48,314 bases of DNA from Acetobacteraceae bacterium (GCA_027326105.1 DAHWFB010000020.1:1-48314); one strand, 5' to 3'; positions 1 to 15,436 are shown, numbered from the stretch's first letter. The notes: generated by a model not told the origin, from the letters alone. Program-made: numbers and translations.

Positions 1-299
1 GGCAGCGGCAGGAACTCGCGGGCCCCCTCGCGAATGGCACGAAGCGCCGCCTCCTCGTCCTCGCCGGTGCCGCAGGCGACGACGGGAACCGCCATGCGTT
101 CGTGGGCGAGCGCGCGCACCAGCGCGCCCACGTCATGGCCGAGATCGCAGAGCACGACATCTACCCGAGCATCCTCGCGCAGGCGGACGAGTCCGGTCTC
201 GATATCGTCTGCCTGGTCGAGCTTGGCGCCGCGGGCGATCGCGATGCGCGCCGCCTGGCCGAGTTCGCCGGCGAGCGAGCCGATGAGGAGAACGCGCAT
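1..299 (-). CDS. flbD: FlbD-type flagellar sigma-54 regulator, N-terminal receiver domain, truncated by window edge
   Basis: Reverse-strand reading from ATG at 299: MRVLLIGSLAGELGQAARIAIARGAKLDQADDIETGLVRLREDARVDVVLCDLGHDVGALVRALAHERMAVPVVACGTGEDEEAALRAIREGAREFLPLP; resembles FlbD N-terminus (VPVVACG...GAxEFxPLP); directly follows fliN. Missing from ORF track because its stop is outside the window. Confidence 0.8.
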   Translation of the reverse strand, partial: MRVLLIGSLAGELGQAARIAIARGAKLDQADDIETGLVRLREDARVDVVLCDLGHDVGALVRALAHERMAVPVVACGTGEDEEAALRAIREGAREFLPL

Positions 300-312
300 G
301 CTCTACCTCGCT

Positions 313-645
313 TCAGCCGGCACGGTCGGCCTTGACGATCTCGGTCATGGTGATACCGAGGCGGGTATCATCCACCATCACGACCTCACCGCGGGCGACG
401 AGGCGGTTGTTGACGTAGATGTCGATCGCCTCGCCGAGCTTGCGATCGAGCTCCACCACCGCGCCCCGCCCGAGCTTGAGCAGTTGGCTCACCTGCATCG
501 TCGCCTTGCCGAGCACGGCGGAGACAGTGACGGGAATGTCATAGACCGCCTCGAGGTCACGCGCGGTGCGCCCGGCGCCGGGCTCGGGCGCGCCGAGGGC
601 CGGAGCGTCGGAGGACAGTTCCGCGAGTTCGACATCATCTGCCAT
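313..645 (-). CDS. fliN: Flagellar motor switch protein FliN
   Basis: SpoA-like C-terminus: DIPVTVSAVLGKATMQVSQLLKLGRGAVVELDRKLGEAIDIYVNNRLVARGEVVMVDDTRLGITMTEI. Confidence 0.93.
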   Translation of the reverse strand: MADDVELAELSSDAPALGAPEPGAGRTARDLEAVYDIPVTVSAVLGKATMQVSQLLKLGRGAVVELDRKLGEAIDIYVNNRLVARGEVVMVDDTRLGITMTEIVKADRAG

Positions 646-696
646 CGGTCTTGCTCCTGTCCGCCGCGGCGCCGCAGCGAGATGTGCGCTTCATGG

Positions 697-1704
697 TCAA
701 TAGACCAGCTCCTCGTCCTTGCCTTCGCCGATCTCGATCTGGCCCTGGGCCGCGAGATCCTTGGCCAGCGCTACCACCGAGCCCTGCGCCTCGTCCACTT
801 GGCGCAGCTTGACCGGGCCGAGCGCCTCGATGTCGTCGCGCAGCATCTTCGCCGCGCGCTCTGATAGATTCTTGAAGAAGAGATCGCGGATCTTCTCCGA
901 GGCTCCCTTGAGTGCGAGCGGCAGCTTGTCCTTCTCGACCGCACGCAGCAGCGTCTGGATCGCGGCGGGAGAAAGTCTCTGGAGATCGTCGAAGGTGAAC
1001 ATCAGTGACTTCACCCGTTCGGCGGATTCGCGGTTGCGCTCTTCGAGGGCAGCGACGAACCGGGTCTCGTTGGCGCGGTCGAGATTGTTGAAGATCTCGG
1101 CGAGCAGCTCGTGGGCGTCTCGACGGGTGTTGCGGGCGAGGTTGGACATGAATTCCGCGCGCAGGGTGCGTTCGACCCCGTCGAGTACCTCCTTCTGCAC
1201 CGTCTCCATGCGCAACATGCGCATCACCACTTCCATCGCGAAGGGTTCGGGCAGGATCGCGAGGACGCGGGCCGCATGGTCGGCGCGGATCTTGGAGAGC
1301 ACCACGGCGACAGTCTGCGGGTATTCGTTCTTGAGATAGCTCGCGAGCACGTTCTCGTTGACGTTGCCCAGTTTGTCCCACATCGTCCGCCCGGCGGGGC
1401 CGCGGATCTCATCCATGATCTGGGTAACCCGTTCGCGCGACAGCGTCTTCTGCAGCAGCCGCTCGGTGCTGTCGTAGGAGCCGACGAGCCCGCTCACCGC
1501 GCCGAGACTGTCGGAGAATTCGCCGCATAGTCCTTCGATCACCTCGGCTGGCACCGAACCCAGTTTGGCCATCGCCGCCGAGATCTCCTTGATCTCGTCC
1601 TCGTGCATCAAGGCGAATAAGCGGGCGCACTGTTCCTCGCCCAGCGCCAGCATCAGCGCCGCTGCCTTCTTCACCCCGCTGAGCGAGCCGCCGTCCTGTG
1701 CCAT
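697..1704 (-). CDS. fliG: Flagellar motor switch protein FliG
   Basis: [22 protein letters not shown] ... [73 protein letters not shown], FliG-specific motifs. Confidence 0.95.
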   Translation of the reverse strand: MAQDGGSLSGVKKAAALMLALGEEQCARLFALMHEDEIKEISAAMAKLGSVPAEVIEGLCGEFSDSLGAVSGLVGSYDSTERLLQKTLSRERVTQIMDEIRGPAGRTMWDKLGNVNENVLASYLKNEYPQTVAVVLSKIRADHAARVLAILPEPFAMEVVMRMLRMETVQKEVLDGVERTLRAEFMSNLARNTRRDAHELLAEIFNNLDRANETRFVAALEERNRESAERVKSLMFTFDDLQRLSPAAIQTLLRAVEKDKLPLALKGASEKIRDLFFKNLSERAAKMLRDDIEALGPVKLRQVDEAQGSVVALAKDLAAQGQIEIGEGKDEELVY

Positions 1705-1705
1705 T

Positions 1706-3358
1706 TCAGCCCGCCTCCTGCGTCATCCAGCCGCGCAGGATCGCGAGTGTCTCGTCAGGGTGGGCGTCGGCAAGTCCGGCGACGCGGCGGAGCGAGGAGG
1801 CTCGCATCTGGCCCTCGATCTGGCCGACCTCGACCATGCTCTCGTCGCCGCCACCGGCGCCGCCCGCGGGGCCGGCGAGCAACGAGGTGCCGGCGGCGCC
1901 AGCCACCGGCGGGCCGCCCGCGCCACCGGCGATGGCCGGCGGTTCGGACCCGGCCTCGCCTCCCCCGAGCTGGGGCAGGCCGAGGCGCAGTACCATAGGA
2001 CGGAAGACGAAGAGCAGGGCGAAGAGGGCGACGAGCCCGAAGATCGCGGTCTCCACCAGCGGCATCGCGGCGGGTCCGGGCAGGGGCACCCCGAAAAGGG
2101 TCGGACGTTTCGCCGGTGCTCCCGAGGCGGGGCGAACGAAGCGCATGCTGGTGACGAAGACATGATCCCCGCGCGCCTTGTCGTAGCCGATGGCGCTTTT
2201 CACCAGATCGGCGATCTGGGTGAGTTGCGCCGGGGTTCGCGGCTGCCAGACCGGCTTGCCGCCCGGCCCCTTGGCCTCGGTCCCGTCCACCATCACCGCG
2301 ACACTGATACGCTTGATCTGCGGCTGATCGTGGATCAGCGTGCGCACCGTCTTGCTGATTTCGTAATTGTCGATCTCGTGGGTCGTGGTGCGTTGCGAAC
2401 CCGCCTGCCCCTGGCCGGCGTTGGCGTTGGGCAGATTGTTCTGCACCGAGACGTTGCGATTGGCGGCGCGGGTGCGGCTGCTCTTGGTCGAGGAGGTCTG
2501 CTGGCTGCGCAGCACCTGGCCGTTGGGATCGAAGCTGGTCTGGGTCTGCCGCTGCTGATCGAAATTCATCGCGACCGACGTCTCGACGCGCACGTGTCCG
2601 GGCCCGAAGGCGCGGGCGAGCATATCCTCCACCGCGCGGGTGAGGCGCAGCTCTATGCCGCGGCGGATTTCCTCGGCGCTCGACGAGCCTCCCAGGACGC
2701 CGACCGGAGCGCCGGCGCGGGCGAGCAGGTCGCCGCGATTGTCCACGATCGCGATGTCCTGGGGGCGCAGTCCGGGCACCGCGGCGGCGACGAGATTGAT
2801 GATCGCCGCCACCCCCTGCGGGTCGAGCGGCATCGCGCCCGCCATGGTGAGCAGGACCGAGGCTCGGGCGGGCTGGCTGGTCTGTGAGAAGGGCTGCCGG
2901 CGCGGCAGCACCAGGTTCACCTTGGCGCCGCGTACACCCTGGATCAGCCTGATGGTCTGTTCGAGTTCGCCCTCCAGGGCGCGGGTCTCGTCGATACGCT
3001 GCTGGAAAGCGGTCTGGCCGAGCAGGTTGGCGTGGTCGAAGATGCGAAAGCCGATCGAGCCGCCGGTGGGCAGGCCGACCTTGGCGAGGAGGAGCCGCGC
3101 CGGTGCCACCTGGTTCGCCGGCACCAGGATTTCGCTGCCCTGCGCACCCAGGCTGTACGGGATGTGCGCGCCCTTGAGCGCGTCGGCGACGCTCGCCGCG
3201 TCGCGCAGGCCGAGATCGCCATAGAGCAGGGCCATCGGCTGGTTGCCGGCACGCAGCGCGAGGAATCCGAGCATGGCGAGTGCGACCACGGCGACACTGC
3301 CCATCGCGACCAGCCGGGGCAAACCGAGCGACTTGATGCTGTCGAGCAGCGCTTTCAT
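1706..3358 (-). CDS. fliF: Flagellar MS-ring protein FliF
   Basis: [27 protein letters not shown]...[21 protein letters not shown]...; C-terminal second TM region and FliG-binding tail. Confidence 0.95.
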   Translation of the reverse strand: MKALLDSIKSLGLPRLVAMGSVAVVALAMLGFLALRAGNQPMALLYGDLGLRDAASVADALKGAHIPYSLGAQGSEILVPANQVAPARLLLAKVGLPTGGSIGFRIFDHANLLGQTAFQQRIDETRALEGELEQTIRLIQGVRGAKVNLVLPRRQPFSQTSQPARASVLLTMAGAMPLDPQGVAAIINLVAAAVPGLRPQDIAIVDNRGDLLARAGAPVGVLGGSSSAEEIRRGIELRLTRAVEDMLARAFGPGHVRVETSVAMNFDQQRQTQTSFDPNGQVLRSQQTSSTKSSRTRAANRNVSVQNNLPNANAGQGQAGSQRTTTHEIDNYEISKTVRTLIHDQPQIKRISVAVMVDGTEAKGPGGKPVWQPRTPAQLTQIADLVKSAIGYDKARGDHVFVTSMRFVRPASGAPAKRPTLFGVPLPGPAAMPLVETAIFGLVALFALLFVFRPMVLRLGLPQLGGGEAGSEPPAIAGGAGGPPVAGAAGTSLLAGPAGGAGGGDESMVEVGQIEGQMRASSLRRVAGLADAHPDETLAILRGWMTQEAG

Positions 3359-3525
3359 TGGCGCCCTCCAGGCCCGCGGTCGCCCTGCCCCTCTCGCTCT
3401 CGTGTCATCGCCATTCGGTTCCTGCCGCTCGCCGCCTCTTGCCGCGACTCCATTGTTGAGCGAGGGTCGATTACTCCGCCGTTAATCGGCCGGCAGAAGA
3501 TGCCTAGTCAGGCGAAGGGTGCGGC

Positions 3526-3954
3526 ATGGAACCAAGCTTCGATCGGGCATTGCGCGGCTTCGCGGCCGGGGTAGTGTCGTTTTTCCTGTTCCACCAAGGC
3601 ATGTGGGAACTTCTACACGTCGTCGGCGTGATGCCGCCGGCCTTTCCGATGGGGGCGACGGCACCGCTCGGCGTGCCCCAGAGCTACAGCCTGGCCTTCT
3701 GGGCCGGGATCTGGGGGGCGCTGTTCGGCTGGGTGCGACCGCGGCTCGGCGGGCTTCCTCTGGTGGCCGGCGGTTTCCTTTGCGGCATGGCGGCGACGGT
3801 GTTTGCGCTGTTCGTGGTATTTCCGATCAAAGGCCTGCCGCTGGGCAACGGCTTCACCTTTTGGGGGATCCTGATCCCGGTGCTGATCAATGGTGCCTGG
3901 GGAATCGGGCTTGGGCTGCTGCTTCCCTACACCCGCCGCACCGCGACCGGCTGA
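3526..3954 (+). CDS. Conserved hypothetical small membrane protein
   Basis: 142-aa ORF with several hydrophobic segments (AAGVVSFFLFHQGMWELL, LAFWAGIWGALFGW, PLVAGGFLCGMAATVFALFVVFPIKG, WGILIPVLINGAWGIGLGLLLP); divergent from fliF. Confidence 0.65.
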   Translation: MEPSFDRALRGFAAGVVSFFLFHQGMWELLHVVGVMPPAFPMGATAPLGVPQSYSLAFWAGIWGALFGWVRPRLGGLPLVAGGFLCGMAATVFALFVVFPIKGLPLGNGFTFWGILIPVLINGAWGIGLGLLLPYTRRTATG

Positions 3955-4009
3955 CCAACGGTCCGGCCGCGCCTTGCGCGGCGGCCTCCGGGGCGCTAGT
4001 TGCGCAAAG

Positions 4010-5527
4010 GTGAACGAGCATGATCCGTCCGTGTCCGATCCCGCCCTCGCGCCCGCGTCCATGGCGGGCGGAGCGGCGGAGATGGCGGCGCTCGCTGCGG
4101 GGGTGCCCAGACTGACCCGCGGTAGCGTGCTGGTGGTGGGCGATGTGATGCTCGACCGCTACATCTACGGCACCGTCAATCGGGTGAGCCCGGAGGCGCC
4201 GATCCCCATCCTCTCGGTGAACCGCGAGGTCGCGATGCCGGGGGGCGCCGGCAATGTGGTGCGTAACCTCTGCGCGCTCGGCGCCGCCGTGGCCTTCGTC
4301 TCGGTGGTGGGCGACGACCAGACCGGATCGGATCTGACCGCGCTGATCGGCGGTCAGGCCGGGGTCGAGCCCTGGCTCCTGGTGCAAGGCGGGCGGCAGA
4401 CCACCCGCAAGAGCCGATTCCTCGCCCAGGGCCAGCAATTGCTGCGCGCCGATCGGGAGGAGACTGCACCGATCCACCCCCGACTGTCCGACCGGCTGGT
4501 CCACATCGCCGAGGGGGCGATCGGGGCTACCCATCTCTCTGTGCTCTCCGACTATGGCAAGGGCGTGCTCGCCGGCAGCGTCCCCGCCCGGCTGATCGCC
4601 GCCGCTCACACCGCCGGCCGGCGGGTGATCGTCGATCCCAAGGGCCAGGACTACGGACGCTACGCCGGGGCCGACATCATCACCCCCAACCGCCGTGAAC
4701 TCGCCGAGGCGACCGGCATGGCGACCGATACGGACGTGGCGGTGGCAGCCGCGGCGGGGCGGCTGCGCGCCGCTCACGGGTTCGCCGCGGTGCTGGTCAC
4801 CCGTTCCGAGGACGGAATGACGCTGGTGGACGCGACGGGCACGCGCCACTTCCCGGCCGAGGCGGCGGAAGTCTTCGACGTTTCGGGCGCGGGGGACACG
4901 GTGGTCGCGACGCTCGCGGCCGGGCTCGCCGCCGGGCTCGAACTCGCGGTCGCGGTGCGGCTGGCCAATCTCGCCGCCGGCATCGTGGTCGGCAAGGTGG
5001 GAACCGCGGTGGTCCACCCGGCGGATCTGGCGGCAGCGCTGGGGCCGCAGCAAAGCTCGCTGCGCAAGATCGTCAGCCGCGAGCAGGCACTGGAACAGGT
5101 CGAACGCTGGCGTCGCCGCGGCTGGCGGGTCGGCTTCACCAACGGTTGCTTCGACCTCCTCCACCCCGGCCACGTCCATCTGCTCGAACAGGCCCGCGGC
5201 GCGGCCGACCGGCTGGTGGTGGGGATCAATGCGGACGCGAGCGTGCGCCGCCTCAAAGGCGCGAGCCGCCCGGTGCAGCCGGAAGCGGCGCGGGCCGCAG
5301 TGCTGGCCAGCCTCGCGTCGGTCGATCTCGTCGTCGCCTTCGAGGAGGACACGCCGCTCGCGTTGCTCGAGGCGCTGCGCCCGGAAGTGCTGGTCAAGGG
5401 CGCGGACTACACGCTCGACCAGGTGGTCGGCAGGCGCGAGGTAGAATCCTGGGGCGGAAAGGTGGTCCTCGCCGGGCTTCTCCCCGGTCATTCCACCACC
5501 GCGACGGTGGCCCGGCTGCGCGGCTGA
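4010..5527 (+). CDS. hldE: Bifunctional D-glycero-beta-D-manno-heptose-7-phosphate kinase / 1-phosphate adenylyltransferase
   Basis: PfkB-family kinase (VLVVGDVMLDRYIYGTVNRVSPEAPIPIL...DVSGAGDTVVATLA) fused to cytidylyltransferase domain (VGFTNGCFDLLHPGHVHLLEQARGAADRLVVGINADASVRRLKG). GTG start at 4010 proposed; ATG 4061-4063 region also possible. Confidence 0.93.
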   Translation: MNEHDPSVSDPALAPASMAGGAAEMAALAAGVPRLTRGSVLVVGDVMLDRYIYGTVNRVSPEAPIPILSVNREVAMPGGAGNVVRNLCALGAAVAFVSVVGDDQTGSDLTALIGGQAGVEPWLLVQGGRQTTRKSRFLAQGQQLLRADREETAPIHPRLSDRLVHIAEGAIGATHLSVLSDYGKGVLAGSVPARLIAAAHTAGRRVIVDPKGQDYGRYAGADIITPNRRELAEATGMATDTDVAVAAAAGRLRAAHGFAAVLVTRSEDGMTLVDATGTRHFPAEAAEVFDVSGAGDTVVATLAAGLAAGLELAVAVRLANLAAGIVVGKVGTAVVHPADLAAALGPQQSSLRKIVSREQALEQVERWRRRGWRVGFTNGCFDLLHPGHVHLLEQARGAADRLVVGINADASVRRLKGASRPVQPEAARAAVLASLASVDLVVAFEEDTPLALLEALRPEVLVKGADYTLDQVVGRREVESWGGKVVLAGLLPGHSTTATVARLRG

Positions 5528-5548
5528 AGCGGGGCGGTAGGCGGCCGG

Positions 5549-6181
5549 TCAGGCCGCCCGGGTCAGCCGCTTGACGAACGCCGAGAGCCGGTGGCGGCGG
5601 AGTTCCGAGCGGGCCTTGCCGTCCGTCGTCATGTAGTTGAGCTGGATGGCGTAGCGTGGTCCGACGAAGCGCTTGTGGCCGTGCCAGGTGGTCGGCCCGT
5701 TGGGAAAGACCAGCAGAGTGCCGTTCACCGGCGCCACCTCCACCGCGTAATCCTCGATGTTGCTCGGCCCGCGCAGCAGGCGCAAGCAGCCCTCCTGGCG
5801 CGACCAGGCGGCGCCTTCTGGGTTGAGATAGAGCAGGACGGTGACCCGCTTGGCGGTGGAATCGCAATGGATGCGCCCGTCGCGCTCGCCGGTCGCGCAG
5901 CGCAGAGTGAGCATGGTCGGCGCGCCCGAAAGGTCGAGGCCGAACTTGGCGGCGATGGCGGCGCGCAGCCGCGGCCCCTCCATTTCCGCCATCAGCGCAC
6001 CGGCATCGGGGCCGAGGCGGACGGAGGCGATCGGCAGCGAACCCCGCGGTTGCCCCCTAGGCAGGCCCGCCACCACCCGGGCGAGTGTTGCCGGAGACAC
6101 GAAATGCCCGACGACCACATGGGGGAAGGGGTCGGCGGCTACCGGGGTTGCGGTCAACGCATCGTAAGCCAGATCGATCAT
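5549..6181 (-). CDS. 2OG-Fe(II) oxygenase family protein
   Basis: HxD...H facial triad candidates: GRIHCDSTAKRVTVLLYLNP ... LLVFPNGPTTWHGHKRFVGPRYAIQLNYM; start MIDLAYDAL at 6181. Confidence 0.75.
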   Translation of the reverse strand: MIDLAYDALTATPVAADPFPHVVVGHFVSPATLARVVAGLPRGQPRGSLPIASVRLGPDAGALMAEMEGPRLRAAIAAKFGLDLSGAPTMLTLRCATGERDGRIHCDSTAKRVTVLLYLNPEGAAWSRQEGCLRLLRGPSNIEDYAVEVAPVNGTLLVFPNGPTTWHGHKRFVGPRYAIQLNYMTTDGKARSELRRHRLSAFVKRLTRAA

Positions 6182-6291
6182 GGTGCCTCGCTCTCCGCCC
6201 GGGATGCGCGTGCCGTGGGCAGGGGCCGGATGGTTGTGTGCGCGCGATCCGTGATAGCCTTTCCTAGCCGCCTGGCGGCGGCGGAGCAACG

Positions 6292-6762
6292 TTGCAGCCA
6301 GAGGGGGACAGAATGTCCGGCATGAGCGAATCAGTGATGAGCGGTTCCGCCACCCATCGATCGGGGGGCTTGCGCGATCTCGGGCTGCTGGTGGGCAGGA
6401 TCGTCATGGTCTCGCTCTTCCTGCCGGCGGGGATCGGCAAGATCACCGGCTGGCCCGGGATCGTGCATTACCTCGCCTATCTGCATGCCCCGGTTCCGTT
6501 CCTGGCCGGGATTGTCGCCATCGTCTGCGAGGTCGGGGTTTCGACGCTGATCGTGCTCGGCATCGGGGTGCGGCTATCGGCCCTGGTGATGGCCGCCTTC
6601 ACGCTCGGCACCATGTTCATCGCCCACCGTTTCTGGGACCTGCACGGGGCCGCGATGATGGCGGCAAAGACGAATTTCTTCAAGAACTTGTCCATCGTCG
6701 GAGGGTTCCTGGTCATGGCCTCGGCAGGCTCGGGACGATACGCGCTCCGGCCCGACGGCTGA
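6292..6762 (+). CDS. DoxX family membrane protein
   Basis: LLVGRIVMVSLFLPAGIGKITGWPGIVHYLAYLHAPVP...AFTLGTMFIAHRFWD typical DoxX pattern; exact start uncertain. Confidence 0.8.
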   Translation: MQPEGDRMSGMSESVMSGSATHRSGGLRDLGLLVGRIVMVSLFLPAGIGKITGWPGIVHYLAYLHAPVPFLAGIVAIVCEVGVSTLIVLGIGVRLSALVMAAFTLGTMFIAHRFWDLHGAAMMAAKTNFFKNLSIVGGFLVMASAGSGRYALRPDG

Positions 6763-6905
6763 GATCGCCGGCGCTTGCGGATTGTTCATGCTTGCGTGCC
6801 ATGCTCCTGCCGCGCGCCGGGCGTTCGCGGCCGTGAAGGAAAGGGGCTGCGTCCGGCCATGCCGCAGCGCCGCCTCGGGAAGATCCGGCTGCCAGGGAGA
6901 TCCGG

Positions 6906-10372
<3,467 letters not shown>

Positions 10373-10373
<1 letters not shown>

Positions 10374-11248
10374 TGGCAATCCTGGTGGACGAAGCGACAA
10401 CGGTGATCACCCAGGGGTTCACTGGCGCCCAGGGTACCTTTCATTCCGAACAGGCAATTGCGTATGGCACCCGGGTGGTCGGCGGGGTGACACCGGGCAA
10501 GGGCGGCGGACGGCATCTCGATCTTCCGGTGTTCGACACGGTGGCAGAGGCGGTGGCCGCCACCGGTGCCACCGCGAGCGCGATCTATGTGCCCCCGCCA
10601 TTTGCCGCGGATGCCATCCTCGAAGCCGCGGACGCCGGAATTCCCCTCATCGTTTGCATCACGGAAGGGATTCCGGTGCTCGACATGGTGCGGGTCAAGC
10701 GCACCCTCGCAGGCTCGGGCTCGCGGCTGATCGGGCCGAACTGCCCTGGCATCATCACCCCCGAGGCGTGCAAGATCGGCATCATGCCCGGCCACATCCA
10801 CCGGCGCGGGCGCATCGGCATCGTCAGCCGTTCCGGCACCCTGACCTACGAGGCGGTGGCACAGACCACGGCGGCGGGCCTGGGCCAGAGCACCTGCGTC
10901 GGTATCGGCGGCGACCCCGTCAAGGGGCTCGACTTTGTCGAGGTGCTCGAGCTTTTCCTTGCCGACGCCGAAACCGCGGCAGTGGTGATGATCGGCGAGA
11001 TCGGCGGCGAAAGCGAGATCGATGCCGCCGAGTTCATCGCCCGGAGTGGAACTAGGAAGCCGGTGGTGGGCTTCATCGCCGGTGTCACCGCGCCACCGGG
11101 GCGGCGCATGGGCCACGCGGGGGCGGTGATCAGCGGCGGGCGTGACACGGCGGGCGCCAAGATGGAGGCGATGAAGAGCGCGGGCATTCACGTGGCGGAA
11201 AGCCCTGCCGCGCTAGGCAGCACCATGCTCGCCGCACTGCGCGGCTGA
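10373..11248 (+). CDS. sucD: Succinyl-CoA synthetase alpha subunit
   Basis: [45 protein letters not shown]...[15 protein letters not shown] coupling to sucC. Confidence 0.97.
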
Positions 11249-11316
11249 GCCGGCGGTCCTGAAGCGATTTTCCGCCCCGGCCGTGCCGCCGGGCGCATTG
11301 TGTCGAGGGGTTGAAC

Positions 11317-14181
11317 ATGGCTGGCGTCGATATCCTGGCAACCGCCTTCAACGGTGGCAATGCCGCCTTCATCGCCGATCTCTACGCACGCTGGGTCGGT
11401 GATCCGGCGAGTGTCGACCCTGGATTCGCCGAACTGTTCGCCGCACTCAACGACGAGGGGCGCGCCGTGCTGGGCGATGCGGTCGGCGCATCCTGGGCGC
11501 CGCGGCGCACGGTCTTCGCCACCCCCGAAGCGCCGGCGATGCGTCCGCCACCCGCCGAAGGAGCTGTTTCCGCCGAAACGGTGCGCGCGGCGACGCTCGA
11601 TTCGATCCGCGCGCTGATGCTGATCCGCGCCTACCGGGTTCGCGGGCATCTCGAGGCCAAACTCGATCCGCTGGGGCTCGCCACACCCCGCCATCATCCC
11701 GAACTCGACCCTGTCAACTACGGATTTTCGGCCGGAGATCTCGATCGGCCGATCTTCATCGACAACGTGCTCGGCCGCGAGAGCGCCAGTCTGCGCGAGA
11801 TCGTCGCCATCCTGCGCGAAACCTATTGCGGACCGCTCGGCGTCGAGTTCATGCACATCCAGGACCCCGACCAGAAATCCTGGATCCAGCGCCGTGTCGA
11901 GGGCGCACCGTGGCGGCGTGGCTTCGACACCGAAGCCAAGACCCGGCTTTTGCGCCAGCTCACCGAAGCGGAAACCTTCGAGACGTTTTGTCAGAAGCGC
12001 TTCGTCGGCACCAAGCGCTTCGGGCTCGAGGGCGGCGAATCGCTGATCCCGGTACTGCACACGGTGATCGAGGTGGCGGCGATTGCGGGCGTGCGCGAGA
12101 TCGCCATCGGCATGGCCCACCGCGGGCGGCTGAATGCTTTGGTCAACGTGCTGCGGAAGCCCTTCTCCGCGGTGTTCAGCGAGTTCGCCGGCGCCTCTGC
12201 CAACCCCGACGACGTGCAGGGTTCGGGTGACGTGAAATACCATCTCGGCACCTCGACCGACACCGAGATCGCGGGCCATACCGTCCATCTTTCGCTGCAG
12301 CCCAACCCGTCCCATCTCGAAGTCGTCGATCCGGTCGTGGTGGGCAAGGTCCGCGCGCGCCAGGACATGGCGGGCGATACCCGCGAGCGGCGCTCAGTGA
12401 TGGGCATCCTCATCCATGGCGACGCTGCCTTCGCCGGCCAGGGCATCGTCTATGAAACGCTGGCGATGAGCCAGCTCATCGGCTACCGCACCGGCGGCAC
12501 GGTGCATCTGATCGTCAACAACCAGATCGGCTTCACCACGGTCCCCGCCCACGCCTATTCCGGCCTCTACTGCACCGACGTCGCGAAATCGATCCAGTCG
12601 CCGGTGCTGCACGTCAACGGCGACGATCCCGAGGCCGTGGTGTTCGCTGCGCGCATGGCGGCGGAATATCGCCAGAAGTTCGCCGCCGACATCGTGCTCG
12701 ACATCGTCTGCTACCGCCGCCACGGTCACAACGAGGCGGACGAGCCCGCGTTCACCCAGCCGCTGATGTATCGCGCGATCGCCGCCCGCCCGACCACCCG
12801 CACCCTCTACGCCGAACGTCTCGCCACCGAACGCACCGTCTCCGCCGAAGCGTCGCAGGCGATCCAGGATGAGTTCAACAGCACGCTCGAGGCTGCCTAC
12901 CAGGCCGCGCGCGCCTACAAGCCCAACAAGGCGGACTGGCTCGAAGGCCACTGGACAGGGTTGAGCCAGGAGGGCGGCGAGGACAAGCGGGTAGAGCTCT
13001 CCACTGCGGTCTCGGCGACGGTGCTGCGCCAGGTCGGCGGCGCGCTCTGCCGCGTTCCGGAGGGATTCGCGCTCAACCCCAAGATCGCCCGCCAGCTCGA
13101 GGCCAAGCGGGCGGCGATCGAAAGCGGCGCTGACATCGACTGGGCAACCGCCGAGGCGCTCGCCTTCGGCACGCTCCTGCTCGAGGACCATCGCATCCGC
13201 CTCTCCGGCGAGGATTGCCAGCGCGGCACCTTCAGCCAGCGCCACGCGGTGCTGATCGACCAGGAGAACCAGAACGAATATACGCCGCTCAACAACATCG
13301 CTCCCGACCAGGCCAAGATCGAGATCTACAATTCGCCGCTCTCCGAGGTCGGCGTGCTCGGGTTCGAATATGGCTACGCCCTCGCCGACCCGCGCACGTT
13401 GGTGCTGTGGGAAGCGCAGTTCGGCGATTTCGCCAACGGCGCGCAGGCGATCATCGACCAGTTCCTGTCGAGTGGGGAGAGCAAGTGGCTGCGCATGTGC
13501 GGCATGGCGCTGCTGCTGCCGCACGGATTCGAAGGCCAGGGGCCGGACCATTCCTCGGCCCGGCTCGAGCGCTATCTCCAACTCTGCGCCGAGCGCAACA
13601 TGACGGTCTGCAACCTTACCACCCCGGCCAATTATTTCCACGCACTGCGCCGGCAATTGCGACGCAATTTCCGCAAGCCGGTGGTGATCATGACGCCGAA
13701 GTCGCTGCTGCGCCACAAACTCGCGGTCTCACCCATCGCCGAAATGGCGGAGGGTTCCAAGTTCCGCTATGTCATCCCCGAGATCGACCCGATCGCGCCC
13801 GCCGAGGCGGTCAAGCGCGTGGTATTGTGCTCGGGCAAGGTCTATTACGACCTGCTCGCGGAGCGGCGCGAGAAGCACATCGACGAAGTGGCGATCGTGC
13901 GCATGGAGCAACTCTATCCGTTCCCCGACAAATCGTTGACGCTAGCCCTTGCGCCCTACCGCAACGCCGAAGTGGTGTGGTGCCAGGAAGAGCCGGAGAA
14001 CAGTGGCGCCTGGACCTTCCTCGACCGCAGGCTTGAGAAATTGCTCGGCCACATCGGCAACGCGGCGCAGCGTCCGCGCTACGTCGGCCGCGCCGAGGCG
14101 GCCAGCCCGGCGACCGGGCTCGCCCGCCAGCATGCCCGCCAGCAGACCCATCTCGTCCAGGAAGCACTCCACCTCGCCTGA
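11317..14181 (+). CDS. sucA: 2-oxoglutarate dehydrogenase E1 component
   Basis: [42 protein letters not shown]...[18 protein letters not shown]...[21 protein letters not shown]. Confidence 0.97.
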   Translation: MAGVDILATAFNGGNAAFIADLYARWVGDPASVDPGFAELFAALNDEGRAVLGDAVGASWAPRRTVFATPEAPAMRPPPAEGAVSAETVRAATLDSIRALMLIRAYRVRGHLEAKLDPLGLATPRHHPELDPVNYGFSAGDLDRPIFIDNVLGRESASLREIVAILRETYCGPLGVEFMHIQDPDQKSWIQRRVEGAPWRRGFDTEAKTRLLRQLTEAETFETFCQKRFVGTKRFGLEGGESLIPVLHTVIEVAAIAGVREIAIGMAHRGRLNALVNVLRKPFSAVFSEFAGASANPDDVQGSGDVKYHLGTSTDTEIAGHTVHLSLQPNPSHLEVVDPVVVGKVRARQDMAGDTRERRSVMGILIHGDAAFAGQGIVYETLAMSQLIGYRTGGTVHLIVNNQIGFTTVPAHAYSGLYCTDVAKSIQSPVLHVNGDDPEAVVFAARMAAEYRQKFAADIVLDIVCYRRHGHNEADEPAFTQPLMYRAIAARPTTRTLYAERLATERTVSAEASQAIQDEFNSTLEAAYQAARAYKPNKADWLEGHWTGLSQEGGEDKRVELSTAVSATVLRQVGGALCRVPEGFALNPKIARQLEAKRAAIESGADIDWATAEALAFGTLLLEDHRIRLSGEDCQRGTFSQRHAVLIDQENQNEYTPLNNIAPDQAKIEIYNSPLSEVGVLGFEYGYALADPRTLVLWEAQFGDFANGAQAIIDQFLSSGESKWLRMCGMALLLPHGFEGQGPDHSSARLERYLQLCAERNMTVCNLTTPANYFHALRRQLRRNFRKPVVIMTPKSLLRHKLAVSPIAEMAEGSKFRYVIPEIDPIAPAEAVKRVVLCSGKVYYDLLAERREKHIDEVAIVRMEQLYPFPDKSLTLALAPYRNAEVVWCQEEPENSGAWTFLDRRLEKLLGHIGNAAQRPRYVGRAEAASPATGLARQHARQQTHLVQEALHLA

Positions 14182-14221
14182 CGCCCGCCCAGATCTTGCC
14201 CCGGGAAGGAAAACCCTCCGC

Positions 14222-15436
14222 ATGAGCATCGAGATCAAGGTTCCCACGCTCGGAGAGAGCGTCACTTCCGCGACCGTGGCGCGCTGGCTCAAGGAGACCG
14301 GCGCAGTGGTGAAGACGGACGAGCCTCTGGTCGAGCTCGAGACCGACAAGGTGACGGTGGAGGTCAACGCGCCAGCCGCCGGCCGGCTCGGCGCCATCGC
14401 GGCCGCCGCAGGCGCAGAGGTGGCGGTAGGAGCGGTGCTCGGCAGCATCGAGGAGGGCGCCGGACCGCCGGAGCCCGGCTCGGAAATGACCGCAGCGGGC
14501 GTGCACGCGCCACCGCAACCGGTCGGACCCGTCGCACGCCCCGCCGCGACCGCGCCGGTGGCCCTGCCTGCCGCGCAACGGCTGCTGGCCGAAAGCGGTA
14601 TCGGCCCCGCCACGATCGGCGCCGGCTCGGGCAAGGGCGGGCGGATCACCAAGGGCGACGTGCAGGCCTTCCTCGACCGGCCCGCACCGTCCCCGGCACC
14701 CGCGGTAGCGCCTGCTCCCGCCCCGCGCGAGGCCGCGCGCGAGGAGCGGGTGCGCATGACCCGTCTGCGCCGCACCGTCGCGACCAGGCTCAAGGAGGCG
14801 CAGAACACCGCCGCCATGCTCACCACCTTCAACGAGGTGGACATGTCGGCGGCGATGGCACTGCGCGCCGAATACCGTGACGCGTTCGAGAAGAAGCACG
14901 GCGGCGTGCGGCTCGGCTTCATGGGCTTCTTCGTGCGCGCCGCCGTGGTAGCACTGCACGAGTTCCCGGCGGTGAATGCGGAGATCGACGGCGAGGAGAT
15001 CGTCTACAAGAACTACGTCCACATGGGCATCGCGGTGGGCGGGCCGCAGGGGCTGGTGGTACCGGTGATCCGTGACACACACACCATGGGATTCGCCGAG
15101 ATCGAACGCGCCATCGCTGATTTCGGCAAGCGCGCCCGTGAAGGCACGTTGAAGCTCGAGGAACTCACCGGAGGCAGCTTCAGCATCACCAACGGTGGTG
15201 TCTACGGCTCGCTGATGTCCACCCCCATCCTCAACCCGCCACAATCGGCGATCCTCGGGATGCACAAGATCCAGGAGCGACCCATCGCCATCGCCGGCAA
15301 GGTCGAGATCCGGCCGATGATGTATCTCGCGCTGACCTACGACCACCGCATCGTGGACGGGCGCGAGGCAGTCTCCTTCCTGGTGCGGATCAAGGAAAGC
15401 GTCGAGGATCCGCGCCGTCTCCTGCTCGGTCTGTGA
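14222..15436 (+). CDS. sucB: 2-oxoglutarate dehydrogenase E2 (dihydrolipoyl succinyltransferase)
   Basis: [27 protein letters not shown]...[16 protein letters not shown] lipoyl domain; [16 protein letters not shown] catalytic motif. Confidence 0.97.
   Translation: MSIEIKVPTLGESVTSATVARWLKETGAVVKTDEPLVELETDKVTVEVNAPAAGRLGAIAAAAGAEVAVGAVLGSIEEGAGPPEPGSEMTAAGVHAPPQPVGPVARPAATAPVALPAAQRLLAESGIGPATIGAGSGKGGRITKGDVQAFLDRPAPSPAPAVAPAPAPREAAREERVRMTRLRRTVATRLKEAQNTAAMLTTFNEVDMSAAMALRAEYRDAFEKKHGGVRLGFMGFFVRAAVVALHEFPAVNAEIDGEEIVYKNYVHMGIAVGGPQGLVVPVIRDTHTMGFAEIERAIADFGKRAREGTLKLEELTGGSFSITNGGVYGSLMSTPILNPPQSAILGMHKIQERPIAIAGKVEIRPMMYLALTYDHRIVDGREAVSFLVRIKESVEDPRRLLLGL

Noticed and set aside
3359-3525. 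Sigma-54 promoter expected upstream of fliF
   Set aside because: No convincing TGGCAC-N5-TTGC match found by eye on the minus strand.
3887-5491. 534-aa minus-strand ORF
   Set aside because: Antisense shadow of hldE with low-complexity composition.
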